From: Polyangiaceae bacterium
Lineage (GTDB): Bacteria > Myxococcota_A > Polyangia > Polyangiales > Polyangiaceae
Assembly (NCBI GenBank): GCA_016712345.1
Contig: JADJRH010000002.1
Coordinates: 248,001-312,000, forward strand
Length of the DNA stretch: 64,000 bases
Direction of reading: 5' to 3'
Position 1 is the first letter of the stretch; every line of letters begins with the position of its first letter. The notes beneath the pieces were generated by a model. It was not told the origin of the DNA. It worked only from the letters and a program-made list of their open reading frames with translations, and did not search any database. Both the position numbers and the translations under genes were made by a program. This document shows positions 17,489-26,595 of the stretch, in pieces.

Positions 17489-18271
17489 CTACTCCGATCT
17501 GTCGGCTGCTTGAATCTGTTCCACGAGCGCCATCGCCAGGTGTTCTCCATCTTTTTTCTGTTGGAGACTCCGCCCGTTTTCGCGAGCCCACGCGAGCGCC
17601 AACACCAACGGAATTTGTTTGTCGTCCCGCCCAAGCTCTTCGTTGGAAAGCGCCGTCAGCACCTCGCCCATGTGTACAGGTCGCGCAATTGTCCTCACTT
17701 CCGTGGAGAGCTTTGTGCATTCTTCAGGTGCCGAAGTGACTGCATATTCGCGGCACGGTGAAGGCCTGTCCGCGTAGATCGAACAGGCGCCTTCCTCCAA
17801 AAACGGGCACGGGATCACCGCTTCAAAATAGCGCCGACTGATGTCTTCCCATTGCTCGTGCACGGTCGTCGCAGTTGAACGCAAAGCCCATTTTCCCGCC
17901 CTTGGTTCCGGCCGCCAAAGCCCCAATTCTTTGAGCTTGGCGAGCGCCGCTTCAAAGCGACTCTTCACAATCGAGCGCCGCCCTTCAGGCATCGCATCCA
18001 CCACCTGAGCCAAATGGAGCGCCTCGATCGGTGCAACAGGCACCGTCTGGTAGCAGCACGCAGTGCACCCTTTTTTGCAGCTTACTTTGAGCGCCGCCCT
18101 TTCCGCGTTTGCAGCCGCGATCGAAGTGAACCCATCGGTGATTGCCCGCGCTGTCTCGATTATTTCCACCACGGCTGTGGGCCAAACGCGCGTCTTTACC
18201 GAGATCTCGTGCTCTTCGCCCAGCACGGCCAAATGCAACTTCAGATCGTCGTACCGCCTCTTCACCGTCAT
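17489..18271 (-). CDS. YkgJ-family cysteine-cluster protein
   Basis: 260-residue cytosolic protein with the YkgJ/FliB-type Cys pattern: CKKGCTACC near residue 65, CPFLEEGACSIYADRPSPCREY near 155-176, and a further Cys in EECTKL. These Cys probably bind zinc or an Fe-S cluster. Biochemical role is unproven for most members. It lies tail-to-tail with the receiver-PATAN gene (77 bases between stops) and is divergent from the PhnD-like gene at 18441. No signal peptide or membrane segment is present. Confidence 0.8.
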   Translation of the reverse strand: MTVKRRYDDLKLHLAVLGEEHEISVKTRVWPTAVVEIIETARAITDGFTSIAAANAERAALKVSCKKGCTACCYQTVPVAPIEALHLAQVVDAMPEGRRSIVKSRFEAALAKLKELGLWRPEPRAGKWALRSTATTVHEQWEDISRRYFEAVIPCPFLEEGACSIYADRPSPCREYAVTSAPEECTKLSTEVRTIARPVHMGEVLTALSNEELGRDDKQIPLVLALAWARENGRSLQQKKDGEHLAMALVEQIQAADRSE

Positions 18272-18440
18272 TGCGGGGCGATTCTAAACGTGCGCGTTTA
18301 CAAAAAAACGATCCACCAAACCACCTTTGTTCCACGAAGCACCTTCGACCGAAGTGGTTGCCACGTGAGCCGCGCGCATCTAGGGTCGCCCTTCGCGGCC
18401 CGTGCGCGGGGCGGGTCGCAAAATATCTCGGTCGCACCCC

Positions 18441-19253
18441 ATGTCCGAATTCAACATTCTCATCGGCGCAGTTGCTTCGAGCCCGCGGGTTGTATCGTTT
18501 TGGGAGTCGATGGAAGGTCACTTCCGCGCGCAGAATTTCCCGATCGAATACGCACTTTTCTCAAACTACGAACGCCAGGTTGAAGCGCTCCTCGCGGGTC
18601 ATATCGACATTGCGTACAGCTCCCCGCTTGCGCATGCGCGCGTCAAAAAGCGCACCGACGGTCGATCGATCACGCTGGCCGTGGCCGATATCGATCGCGG
18701 AGCATCGGCAAAAATCGTTGTTCGTCGCGACGCGGCCATTCGCAACTTTGCGGGGCTTCATGGCAAACGCCTCGCGGTCGGCGGGCGTGACTCCGCTCAA
18801 GCGCGCATTCTCCCGCTCTACTATTTGTCTCAAGCCGGCGTGGACCTCTCCAAAGTGGAGATCTTTCCGTTCGACATTCACATCGGCAAACACGGCGACA
18901 CATCCGATGCCGAACTCAACGTTCTCGCCGCCGTGCTCGACGGACGTGTACACGCCGGCGCCGTTGGCACCCGTGTTTGGAACGCCGAAAACGCCGCCAG
19001 TCGCATCGATCTCGCGAAAGTTGAAGTGTTGTGGACAACCCCCACATTTGACCTTCGCGTGTTCGACGCGCTCCCTCAACTTGCCGCGCAAAAAGCCGAC
19101 GGCTTCCAACGCATCCTTCTCGCGATGAGCTTCAAAAATCCAGCCCATCGCCGAGTGCTTGATCCCGAGGGCATTCGCCAATGGGTAGTGCCGCGTGAAG
19201 AAGCGTACGCCGCCATGATGGCCGCGCTCGATATGGGCCTCGCGAGCGGATAG
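18441..19253 (+). CDS. PhnD/periplasmic-binding-fold protein without signal peptide
   Basis: 270-residue protein with the fold of phosphonate or phosphate-type binding proteins. Supporting segments are FSNYERQVEALLAGHIDIAYSSPLAH near the N-terminus, GLHGKRLAVGGRDSAQARILPLYYL, and LDGRVHAGAVGTRVW. The start at ATG 18441 leaves no signal peptide, so the protein should stay in the cytoplasm; the open frame back to 18402 adds no hydrophobic stretch. No permease or ATPase genes adjoin it. It precedes the DUF444-SpoVR pair by 62 bases on the same strand. A ligand-sensing or enzyme role is possible. Confidence 0.75.
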   Translation: MSEFNILIGAVASSPRVVSFWESMEGHFRAQNFPIEYALFSNYERQVEALLAGHIDIAYSSPLAHARVKKRTDGRSITLAVADIDRGASAKIVVRRDAAIRNFAGLHGKRLAVGGRDSAQARILPLYYLSQAGVDLSKVEIFPFDIHIGKHGDTSDAELNVLAAVLDGRVHAGAVGTRVWNAENAASRIDLAKVEVLWTTPTFDLRVFDALPQLAAQKADGFQRILLAMSFKNPAHRRVLDPEGIRQWVVPREEAYAAMMAALDMGLASG

Positions 19254-19315
19254 CCGATCCAACATCGCTCATTCATGTCGCTCGCTCGGCGTGATGCGGT
19301 GCTAAACTCGCCGCA

Positions 19316-20431
19316 GTGTCGCTCAAGATTGACCAAGACCACGGCCGTTTCCGCCAAATTGTTCGCGGAAAAATCCGACAAAACCTGAGAAAGTACATTT
19401 CCCAGGGAGAACTCATCGGCAGGCAGGGCAAAGACCTTGTGTCGATTCCCATCCCCCAAATCGACATTCCGCGGTTTCGCTTCGGCGACAAACAGCGCGG
19501 AGGCGTAGGGCAGGGTGACGGCAAAGCCGGTGATCCCATCAGTGGAAGCCCCGGCGATGATAAACAGCCCGGCAAAGGCCAGGCCGGCAGCGACGCAGGC
19601 GATCACGCCATTGAAGTTGACGTGACCCTTGATGAATTGGCAGCCATCTTGGGTGAAGAACTGGAGTTGCCCGACATTCAAGACAAGGGCAAAAACACCG
19701 TATCCAGCGCACACGACAAGTATTCAGGTATTCGGCGCGTTGGGCCCGAATCACTGCGCCACTTCAAACGCACCTACCGTGAAGCGCTCAAACGCATGAT
19801 ATCGAGCGGCACTTTTCGCCCTGAAAAGCCGGTTGTCGTTCCCATTCGTGAAGACAAGCGTTATCGCTCGTGGAAAACCATCAATGAGCCTGTCACCAAC
19901 GCCGTCATCATCTACATGATGGACGTGTCGGGCTCCATGGGTGACGAACAGAAAGAAATTGTCCGCATTGAAAGCTTCTGGATCGATGCGTGGCTCACCA
20001 AACAATACAAAGGCCTCGAATCGCGTTTTATCATTCACGACGCCGTTGCCCGCGAAGTCGACCGTGACACCTTCTTTCACACCCGCGAGTCGGGCGGCAC
20101 AATGATCTCGTCTGCATACAAGCTGTGCTCACAGATTATCAATGACAACTACCCGCCCGAGGAGTGGAACATCTACCCATTCCACTTTTCAGACGGTGAC
20201 AACTGGTCCATGGATGACACGCTTTCGTGTGTGGAAATCCTCAAAAAACAGCTCTTACCCCGCGTGAACATGTTTGCCTACGGTCAGGTAGAAAGTCCTT
20301 ACGGCTCCGGCCAGTTTATAAAAGACCTGCGCGAACACTTCGCCAAAGACGATCGCGTTGTCACCAGCGAAATTCGCGACAAAGACGCCATTGTAAACAG
20401 CATCAAAGACTTTTTGGGCAAGGGTAAGTAG
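19316..20431 (+). CDS. DUF444 family protein (YeaH/YhbH-like, VWA domain)
   Basis: 371-residue protein of the YeaH family. The C-terminal half has a von Willebrand A fold with MIDAS motif DVSGS (203-207), then TESGGTMISSAY-like metal contacts (RESGGTMISSA) and FHFSDGDNW. A Gly/Asp/Gln-rich disordered stretch lies at residues 58-95. Starts at GTG 19316. In other bacteria this gene is co-transcribed with prkA (yeaG, a Ser/Thr kinase) and spoVR (ycgB), acting in starvation or stress survival. Here spoVR follows after four bases but prkA is absent: the upstream gene is PhnD-like. Confidence 0.93.
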   Translation: MSLKIDQDHGRFRQIVRGKIRQNLRKYISQGELIGRQGKDLVSIPIPQIDIPRFRFGDKQRGGVGQGDGKAGDPISGSPGDDKQPGKGQAGSDAGDHAIEVDVTLDELAAILGEELELPDIQDKGKNTVSSAHDKYSGIRRVGPESLRHFKRTYREALKRMISSGTFRPEKPVVVPIREDKRYRSWKTINEPVTNAVIIYMMDVSGSMGDEQKEIVRIESFWIDAWLTKQYKGLESRFIIHDAVAREVDRDTFFHTRESGGTMISSAYKLCSQIINDNYPPEEWNIYPFHFSDGDNWSMDDTLSCVEILKKQLLPRVNMFAYGQVESPYGSGQFIKDLREHFAKDDRVVTSEIRDKDAIVNSIKDFLGKGK

Positions 20432-20435
20432 AGCC

Positions 20436-21995
20436 ATGAGCAAATTTGCTCTCCACACCACACTGCCCCGTTACCTCCGTGAACAACAGGAGCGCATTGA
20501 GGGCATCGCCCGCGGTTACGGGCTCGATTTTTTCCCCGTTATTTTTGAAATATTAACGTACGACCAAATGAACGAAATCGCGGCGTACAGCGGTTTCCCC
20601 ACGCGTTATCCCCATTGGCGCTTTGGCATGGAGTATGAACAACTCTCCAAGAGTTATGAATACGGCCTGTCAAAAATCTACGAAATGGTGATCAACAACA
20701 ATCCTTCGTACGCTTACCTGCTTGAAGGAAACTCACTCACCGATCAAAAACTCGTTATGGCCCACGTGTTTGGCCATGTTGACTTTTTCAAAAACAACTT
20801 CTGTTTCAGGCCCACAGACCTCGACCGCCAAGGCCCCGTTGTCGACCCTGTGCGCCGCCCCGGCGACTACGATCCTGACAGAAAATGGATCGATAAAATG
20901 GCCAATCACGGTGCCCGCATCTCGCGCCATATTGAGCGACACGGCATCTCCAAAATAGAACAGTTTATCGATCAATGCCTCTCGCTTGAAAACCTGATTG
21001 ACCCTTGGGCCCCATTTTCAGGCCGTGCCGCCCCCAAAATCGACGACGAAGATGAAGCTCCGGCGAGCGTGCCCAAACTCCAAGCCAAGGAGTATATGGA
21101 CTCGTACATCAACCCTGAGAGCTACATTGAGGCGCAGAAAAAAAAGCAGCTTGAAAAACAAAAGGCTGAAAAGAAACACCCTGAAAAGCCCGAGCGCGAC
21201 ATCCTCAAGTTCGTTTTAGACAATGCCCCACTTGAACGTTGGGAGCGCGATGTTCTCGAAGTGCTCCGCGACGAGGCATATTACTTTTTGCCGCAGCGCC
21301 AAACCAAAATCATGAATGAAGGTTGGGCGGCTTATTGGCACTCTAAAATGATGACTGAAAAGGTACTCGATGCTTCAGAAATCATCGATTACGCCGAAAA
21401 CAACGCGGGTGTCATGGCCACCGCCCCCGGCAAACTCAACCCTTACAAACTCGGAGTAGAACTCTTCCGCTACATCGAAGAGCGCTGGGACAAAGGCCAG
21501 TTTGGTAAAGATTGGGAAGAGTGCAGTGACATGGACGCGCGCCGTCACTGGGATTTGCGCCTTGGAATGGGCCGCAAAAAGATCTTTGAAGTGCGTGCCC
21601 TCTACAATGACGTAACCTTCCTTGATGAATTTCTCACCCCAGAATTCATCATCGACATGAAAATGTACACATTCGGTTTTTCCAACCGCAATGACAGGTA
21701 TGAAATCGAAAGTCGTGAGTTCAAAGAGGTCAAAGAAAAACTCCTTTTCCAACTCACAAACTTCGGTGATCCCGTCATCAGCGTCATTGATGCAAACTGG
21801 GGCAACCGGGGAGAACTGTTGCTTGAACATCGCTTCGCCGGGATGGAACTGCGGGCCGACTACGCTCGTGAAACGCTCGCCGCGCTCGTTCGATGTTGGA
21901 AGCGCCCCGTCCTTGTTTCCACACGGGTAGAAGGCAAACCTGTCCTCCTTCGATACGACGGCAAAGACCACTCTTCCATCCCCTTCAAGGTGTAG
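20436..21995 (+). CDS. spoVR: SpoVR family protein
   Basis: 519-residue member of the SpoVR/YcgB family. Recognisable blocks are GLDFFPVIFEILTYDQMNEIAAYSGFPTRYPHWRFGMEYEQL, the metal-type motif VMAHVFGHVDFFKNNFCF, and DEAYYFLPQRQTKIMNEGWAAYWHSKMM. A Lys/Glu-rich coil (about residues 230-255, QKKKQLEKQKAEKKHPEK) separates the halves. In Bacillus the homologue affects spore cortex; in E. coli ycgB is stress-induced. Molecular function is not settled. It starts four bases after the DUF444 stop, indicating a shared transcript, and ends overlapping the start region of the TPR lipoprotein gene. Confidence 0.95.
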   Translation: MSKFALHTTLPRYLREQQERIEGIARGYGLDFFPVIFEILTYDQMNEIAAYSGFPTRYPHWRFGMEYEQLSKSYEYGLSKIYEMVINNNPSYAYLLEGNSLTDQKLVMAHVFGHVDFFKNNFCFRPTDLDRQGPVVDPVRRPGDYDPDRKWIDKMANHGARISRHIERHGISKIEQFIDQCLSLENLIDPWAPFSGRAAPKIDDEDEAPASVPKLQAKEYMDSYINPESYIEAQKKKQLEKQKAEKKHPEKPERDILKFVLDNAPLERWERDVLEVLRDEAYYFLPQRQTKIMNEGWAAYWHSKMMTEKVLDASEIIDYAENNAGVMATAPGKLNPYKLGVELFRYIEERWDKGQFGKDWEECSDMDARRHWDLRLGMGRKKIFEVRALYNDVTFLDEFLTPEFIIDMKMYTFGFSNRNDRYEIESREFKEVKEKLLFQLTNFGDPVISVIDANWGNRGELLLEHRFAGMELRADYARETLAALVRCWKRPVLVSTRVEGKPVLLRYDGKDHSSIPFKV

Positions 21996-21997
21996 TG

Positions 21998-23257
21998 GTG
22001 AACCCCACTGCATCAAGCCTCCGGCTATACAGTCAGGTTGCCTTTCGCGTTCAAAAAGGTCGCCTTGTCGCAGCGGCGTTGATCACGTTTGGACTGAGCG
22101 CATGCGGGCCGAGTGAGCCTATCCAAACACCACCTCAACCCACCGCTTCAACTCCTCTCACCACTCCAACGCCTCTCAACTCCAACGCTCCACCGTCGCC
22201 GAGCGCCTCGGCCCAACAAGCCCCCACCGCGCAACCTACCACCTTACCACCGGACCCCATTCCACCTCCAACCCCGCCGCCCCGCCTGGCCCGAGGTGTG
22301 GATACTCCGTCGGACAAAGCCCTTGTGGAAGGCGACACAGCGTTTGCCATATCCGACTTTACACTCGCAGAAAAGGCTTACAAAAAAGCCCAAACGTTGG
22401 CCCCCAAAGACCCGGCTCCCGTGGTTGGACTATGCCGGGCCCGGCTTGGAAAAGCTTCCATCCCCGAGGGGTTTGCCACCGCTGCCGGCGACAAAACAGT
22501 CACGGCGGCAATTGCCGATCTCAAAAAGGCCGTTGCGCTCGACAGTCAGTTTGCGCCCGCCCATATTGAGTTGGCACGTACCCTTTTAATCTCCGGCGAC
22601 GCCGCCGCGGCTCTCACCGCCGCAAAAAAAGGGGTAGAACTCTCTCCCAACGACCCAGAAGCCCACTCGGCACTTGGCATTGCACACCTCGCCTCCGGTG
22701 ACATCGAAAACGCCGTCACCTCGCTAAAACGCAGCGCAGAATTGGGCCCGGGTGACTTTGGCCGCCAACTCAACTACGCAACGGCCCTGTTGTCCGCCAA
22801 AAAAGTGACTGAAGCACAAGCTGTATTCCAAAAAGCCTCCCGCATTGACCCCAACGACGCGCGCGCCCACAACGGCATTGGAACAGCGCTCCTTATGTTG
22901 GGTGACCCGGTCAAGGCCACACCCCACCTTGAAAAAGCCACTCAACTCGACCCAGAAGGTGCAAGTTATTATCAAAACCTTGGGTACGCATGGTCCCTCC
23001 GCGGCGACGCTCCCAAAGCCATTCTTCTCTACCAAAAAGCTGTCGAAAAAAATCCAAAACTCGTCAGCGCCTGGATCAACCTCGGCAACACCTTTGCCAC
23101 CCAGGGTAAGTTTACCGACGCTTGCAACGCGTACACCAAAGTGTACACACTTGACCCTGAAGACCCACGCCTCAAAGACGCCCTAATCGAAGTCGACGAA
23201 ATCGCCAAAAAGCAGGGTCTCACAGGCGCCGGCTGCAAAGTCGGCAGCAAAAAGTAA
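21998..23257 (+). CDS. TPR-repeat lipoprotein
   Basis: 419-residue predicted lipoprotein. The start is GTG 21998 (or GTG 21995, which overlaps the spoVR stop), with AAGG five to eight bases upstream. The signal runs to the lipobox FGLSAC. A Pro/Thr/Ser linker (about residues 42-100) is followed by at least six tetratricopeptide units, e.g. KALVEGDTAFAISDFTLAEKAYKKA, EAHSALGIAHLASGDIENAVTSL and SAWINLGNTFATQGKFTDACNAY. The protein is probably a scaffold on the inner or outer membrane. Tight coupling to spoVR suggests a shared operon. Confidence 0.85.
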   Translation: MNPTASSLRLYSQVAFRVQKGRLVAAALITFGLSACGPSEPIQTPPQPTASTPLTTPTPLNSNAPPSPSASAQQAPTAQPTTLPPDPIPPPTPPPRLARGVDTPSDKALVEGDTAFAISDFTLAEKAYKKAQTLAPKDPAPVVGLCRARLGKASIPEGFATAAGDKTVTAAIADLKKAVALDSQFAPAHIELARTLLISGDAAAALTAAKKGVELSPNDPEAHSALGIAHLASGDIENAVTSLKRSAELGPGDFGRQLNYATALLSAKKVTEAQAVFQKASRIDPNDARAHNGIGTALLMLGDPVKATPHLEKATQLDPEGASYYQNLGYAWSLRGDAPKAILLYQKAVEKNPKLVSAWINLGNTFATQGKFTDACNAYTKVYTLDPEDPRLKDALIEVDEIAKKQGLTGAGCKVGSKK

Positions 23258-23289
23258 GGTTATACTCCAAGGGTCAATGCCCCCCACCG

Positions 23290-23309
23290 CCGCAGGTGGT
23301 CACCTGCGG
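23290..23309. terminator. Hairpin in convergent intergenic region
   Basis: CCGCAGGTG (23290-23298) and CACCTGCGG (23301-23309) form a 9-bp perfect stem with a two-base loop, 33 bases after the TPR lipoprotein stop. GGCCTTCGGCC and a G7/C7 palindrome follow before 23370. The region separates convergent genes and is a likely bidirectional transcription end; there is no U tract, so factor-independent termination is not certain. Confidence 0.5.
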
Positions 23310-23397
23310 CTGGCCCCCCACGTGCCGTGCTCGGCCTTCGGCCTCCGCGCGTCAACGGGGGGCCCCCCCGCGAGCGGGAGTGCGAGCGGGTAGGGTG

Positions 23398-25209
23398 TCA
23401 GCGGGAGGTAGACACCGCCCGGCGAAGTTTTTTCGACGATTGGGGTTTGGTAGATTTGTCAGGCTTGGTAGGTTTATCGAATTTGTCAGATTGGGAAGGT
23501 TTCGCAGATTTGGTGAGCGTGTCAGGTTTGCTGGACTTATCGGGCTTGTCAGATTGGGGAGGTTTGTCAGGTTTGGTGGATTTGTCAGACTTGTCAGATT
23601 GGGAAGCTTGTCGCGACTTGAGAATTGCCGTTCGTTCGTGAATGGCTTTCGCCACGTCCCCCGCCACTTCAAGCACTTCTTTGGGGGCTAGGGGCCGTTC
23701 ACCGGTCACCATTTGCAGCGCGGCAACCAATGGTTCAAGCGGGGCCGCAAGCGGTGAAGTGCGGAGAATTGCGAGCGCCTCCGTCGGGTAACCCGCGGCG
23801 GCGATATCCACAAAGAGAGTCTGCCAACCTTCTTTTCGAACGCTCGGCAGGTGTCGGGCGATCCTTGCGCTCTCTTCCCGGAGCACCTCGCGCCCCTCTT
23901 CCCAGGTTCGCGCCCCCTCACTCAACTGCTTCAACCAATACTCTCGCACATGCGGATTTCCCTGCCGCTGAAACAGCGACCTGACGACCCACTTGTGGTC
24001 ATCCCGCTTATCTTCGCTGAGTGCTCCAGCTTCGTTGGCGACGGTTTTCAAAACGCTGCCCAACTCGGCGGAGTCATAAAAGTGGACCATAAAATCCACC
24101 ACAGCTCGAACGCGCGTTTCTTCCCCTCCCGAGCGCCGGAGCAAATGGTAGATATTGTACATTCGCTCCGAAAGTTCATACACTTTCTTCCGGCCGTCGC
24201 CCGATGCGGTAACCACACCCCGTTGAACCAATCTACCCAAGAGCGCACTCGTTTCACTGGCATTCATCCGGGCTTGATCCGCCACTTCACGCGCTGTGGA
24301 AGGATGCCAAAGGTCGGCCAGTGTAACGTACACTTTGCGTTCTTTACCGGGCAAACTTTCAAGATTGCTCTTGAAGTACGTGGTATGATCGTCCACCAAC
24401 TTTACCAGGTGATCCATTAAATCGCGGAGAGACATTCCCGACGCGAACGATGCTAAAATGGCCAATAACCGCGGATTTCCCCCAGTCAAAATATGCAGAG
24501 GTCGCATCCGCTCCACCGGCACGTTGGCTTGGGCAACTTGTTCCCACACCCGGTGGGCGCTGGGTAGATCGAGCGGATCTAACCGGTAGGTTCGAAACTG
24601 ATCAAAAAACGCTTTTTCAGAATTTTCAATGGCATCAAAGCTGGCTGTGGCGGTGGCAACAAGCAATATGCGGCGCTCAGTTTGAAGGGTTTTTCGCAAC
24701 CGCCAAGCATCGGCATCTGAGATCTGTTCTCCAAGCAACATGTGGAGGTTTTCCACAACCACCACAATGCGCTTGCCCCTCTGATGAGCGATTTCTAAGA
24801 GCGTTCCCAAAGCTCGATCATACAGACGTTGCTCGTCCAGTTCTTTCTTGAGGGTAGTATAAGTATCCAGCAGGTGACGTTCGCCCAAACTGTCGGCCCA
24901 ATAGCGCAACCCTTCCAACCAAAGTTCACCGGCGGTCAGCACTTCATACGCTTCTTCTGCGTACACAAGGGGTAGCCACTCGTTTGAAAAGCGGGGGTTT
25001 GTTCTTACCTCGTGAGCCGCCCGTCTTACCAACGTTGTTTTGCCCATACCGCGCGCGCCAAAGATCAAAAGATGTTGGCACGATGGGCCTGTATTTTCGG
25101 CAATGTGGTCAAGAACAAAGGTAAGGTCTTCTTCCCTCGCCACGAACGATCTGACAAGTTGGTCAGCGCTTAAAAACGGCGGGTTGTTTTTCATCAGCGG
25201 GGGGTTCAT
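23398..25209 (-). CDS. P-loop (Orc1/STAND-like AAA) ATPase with winged helix and repetitive tail
   Basis: 603-residue ATPase of unknown role. Walker A is IFGARGMGKTTL (near residue 50), Walker B-like IVVVVENLHMLLG follows, then LVATATASFDAI and the GGNPRLLAILASF lid motif of Orc1/STAND modules. A winged-helix segment (STAREVADQARMNASETSALLGRLVQRGVV) and a helical repeat region follow. The last ~60 residues are a low-complexity tail of SDKSDK/TKPDKP units. ATG 25209 overlaps the stop of the upstream ATPase gene in an ATGA arrangement, so the two are translationally coupled and probably act together. Confidence 0.8.
   Translation of the reverse strand: MNPPLMKNNPPFLSADQLVRSFVAREEDLTFVLDHIAENTGPSCQHLLIFGARGMGKTTLVRRAAHEVRTNPRFSNEWLPLVYAEEAYEVLTAGELWLEGLRYWADSLGERHLLDTYTTLKKELDEQRLYDRALGTLLEIAHQRGKRIVVVVENLHMLLGEQISDADAWRLRKTLQTERRILLVATATASFDAIENSEKAFFDQFRTYRLDPLDLPSAHRVWEQVAQANVPVERMRPLHILTGGNPRLLAILASFASGMSLRDLMDHLVKLVDDHTTYFKSNLESLPGKERKVYVTLADLWHPSTAREVADQARMNASETSALLGRLVQRGVVTASGDGRKKVYELSERMYNIYHLLRRSGGEETRVRAVVDFMVHFYDSAELGSVLKTVANEAGALSEDKRDDHKWVVRSLFQRQGNPHVREYWLKQLSEGARTWEEGREVLREESARIARHLPSVRKEGWQTLFVDIAAAGYPTEALAILRTSPLAAPLEPLVAALQMVTGERPLAPKEVLEVAGDVAKAIHERTAILKSRQASQSDKSDKSTKPDKPPQSDKPDKSSKPDTLTKSAKPSQSDKFDKPTKPDKSTKPQSSKKLRRAVSTSR
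23435..23610. repeat. Degenerate 12-bp-class repeats encoding the Ser/Asp/Lys/Pro tail
   Basis: TTTGTCAGATTGG-like words recur about a dozen times on the plus strand, encoding the SDK(S/P) and TKPDKP units of the ATPase tail on the minus strand. Such repeats change copy number easily, so tail length may vary between strains. Confidence 0.7.
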
Positions 25210-26432
25210 TGTGGTGCGCCCGACTTCGCGAGAAAGTTGAATTTGGCCCGCCACCACCTGCGCACCAGGTTAGAAACAAAAACATACCCATCCCCTTTTG
25301 ACTCCAAATACCCGTCGTGCTCAAAAATCCCCAAGATTTCGCGCAGAAAATCTTCAGGTCTACCTTCCATCTCTCCACTCGACATAAAGTCGCGAGTGAT
25401 CGCGAAGGCTCGCTCATTTGTCAGAGCACCGTTGATCGACGCATCCGTCAACAAGTCAATGGCGAGCGATTGTTTTTCAGGTCCGAGCACCAATTTGAGA
25501 CGCTCTTCCAAGTGACTCAACTGCACATGACCCCGGCTGCTCAACATGCGTTCTTCAAAAACCCGTTGCACGTCACCGTCCGTCAATTCCCCTGATTTTC
25601 GGCGCCGAGCATCTTGGGAGGCAAAGTCGAAAAAGAGTTGAACATGGTGGGGCACCGCGCTCCCAAGCAGGGCAACCATTGTTTGCGCCGTCCCCCTTTG
25701 TAGAATCAGCTTTTGCGACTCGGCGATTCGAGTAAGAAATTCAACAGCGGTGTCTGTGTCCCAAGGGCTTAACTCAAACGGTGTAAACGTGTTCATTGTG
25801 GCTGACAGCGCGGCCTGTCGGAGCACCGGTTCAAGCCCAATGGAGCCTGCTGCAACAAATCGAATTTGACCTTTTCGGCGGCTTGTTTCTTCGCGCAAAA
25901 AAGAAAGAAAAAGGTCGGCATCGCGGCGCCGTTCAGGAGTGATTTTATAATCGTCTCCCTTCAACATCCGGTTTACCAAAATGGGTAGTTCATCCAAAAA
26001 GATGATCACCGGCCCATCATGGGTTGAAAGGCTTTGAAGCAGCTGCACGCCCTTTGCTCGCCAACCGGAGGCAACCGCGTCGCGCAGTTTGATGGACAGT
26101 TCAAACGCCTGCAGCGAGTCAACGTTTTCTAAAAATCCTTGAAAAACCGACTGCGCTCTTTTCCACAGGGGTTGATGTTGACGCGTCGCGAGAGCCAGCT
26201 CGGCAATTGCATCGGCGGCGTTTTGTGACCCTTCCAAGTCGACAAACAAGCAGAGGTAGTTATCGGGAAGGCGACGCGCGAGTTCACGCATCAAGCTTGT
26301 TTTGCCGACGCGGCGCGGCGCCACCAACAACACGTGGTTCCCCGCATCAAGTTGCAGTCGCAATTCACGCAGCTCGTGGTCGCGGCCCCAAAAGTCGTCT
26401 CCGCTGACCCAATTTCCAACCTGACTTTTCAT
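25206..26432 (-). CDS. P-loop ATPase of the archaeal-ATPase/AAA type
   Basis: 408-residue ATPase. FWGRDHELREL begins the module, Walker A is VAPRRVGKTSL, Walker B is IIFLDELPILV, and FVAAGSIGLEPVL with FELSPWD resembles the sensor region of Orc1-like or DEXX-box archaeal ATPases. A C-terminal winged-helix-like part ends in VSNLVRRWWRAKF. The start is ATG 26432: GGAG lies six bases before it. The frame stays open to a TTG at 26522, but that stretch only translates an operator-like repeat. Its stop overlaps the start of the second ATPase gene. No nuclease or toxin effector is adjacent. Confidence 0.82.
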   Translation of the reverse strand: MKSQVGNWVSGDDFWGRDHELRELRLQLDAGNHVLLVAPRRVGKTSLMRELARRLPDNYLCLFVDLEGSQNAADAIAELALATRQHQPLWKRAQSVFQGFLENVDSLQAFELSIKLRDAVASGWRAKGVQLLQSLSTHDGPVIIFLDELPILVNRMLKGDDYKITPERRRDADLFLSFLREETSRRKGQIRFVAAGSIGLEPVLRQAALSATMNTFTPFELSPWDTDTAVEFLTRIAESQKLILQRGTAQTMVALLGSAVPHHVQLFFDFASQDARRRKSGELTDGDVQRVFEERMLSSRGHVQLSHLEERLKLVLGPEKQSLAIDLLTDASINGALTNERAFAITRDFMSSGEMEGRPEDFLREILGIFEHDGYLESKGDGYVFVSNLVRRWWRAKFNFLAKSGAPQ

Positions 26433-26471
26433 CAAGCGCTCCACAGCCGGTGAGTTGGCACCGGCGTTCAC

Positions 26472-26516
26472 AACAGTTTTGTTGGCAACAGTTTTGTTGG
26501 CAACAAAACTGTTGTC
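26472..26516. promoter_or_regulatory. Operator-like triple repeat upstream of the ATPase pair
   Basis: AACAGTTTTGTTGGC occurs twice in tandem (26472-26486, 26487-26501) and once inverted (26502-26516, last base differs). AACAGTTTTGTT / AACAAAACTGTT around GGC (26487-26513) is a perfect 12-bp inverted repeat. It lies 40-85 bases upstream of the ATPase start on that strand, is AT-rich against its surroundings, and has the form of a repressor or activator site. Confidence 0.6.
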
Positions 26517-26595
26517 AAGCAAAAGCGTTGAGAGGCGCGTGTGCGCGTCTGCGAAGTAGCATCACGGAAGCACGGTGCACTTCGCAGCCGTCGCG

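Noticed and set aside
23398..23615. CRISPR-like array in the TTTGTCAGATTGG repeats
   Set aside because: The units are short, contiguous without spacers, and in frame with the Ser/Asp/Lys/Pro tail of the ATPase.
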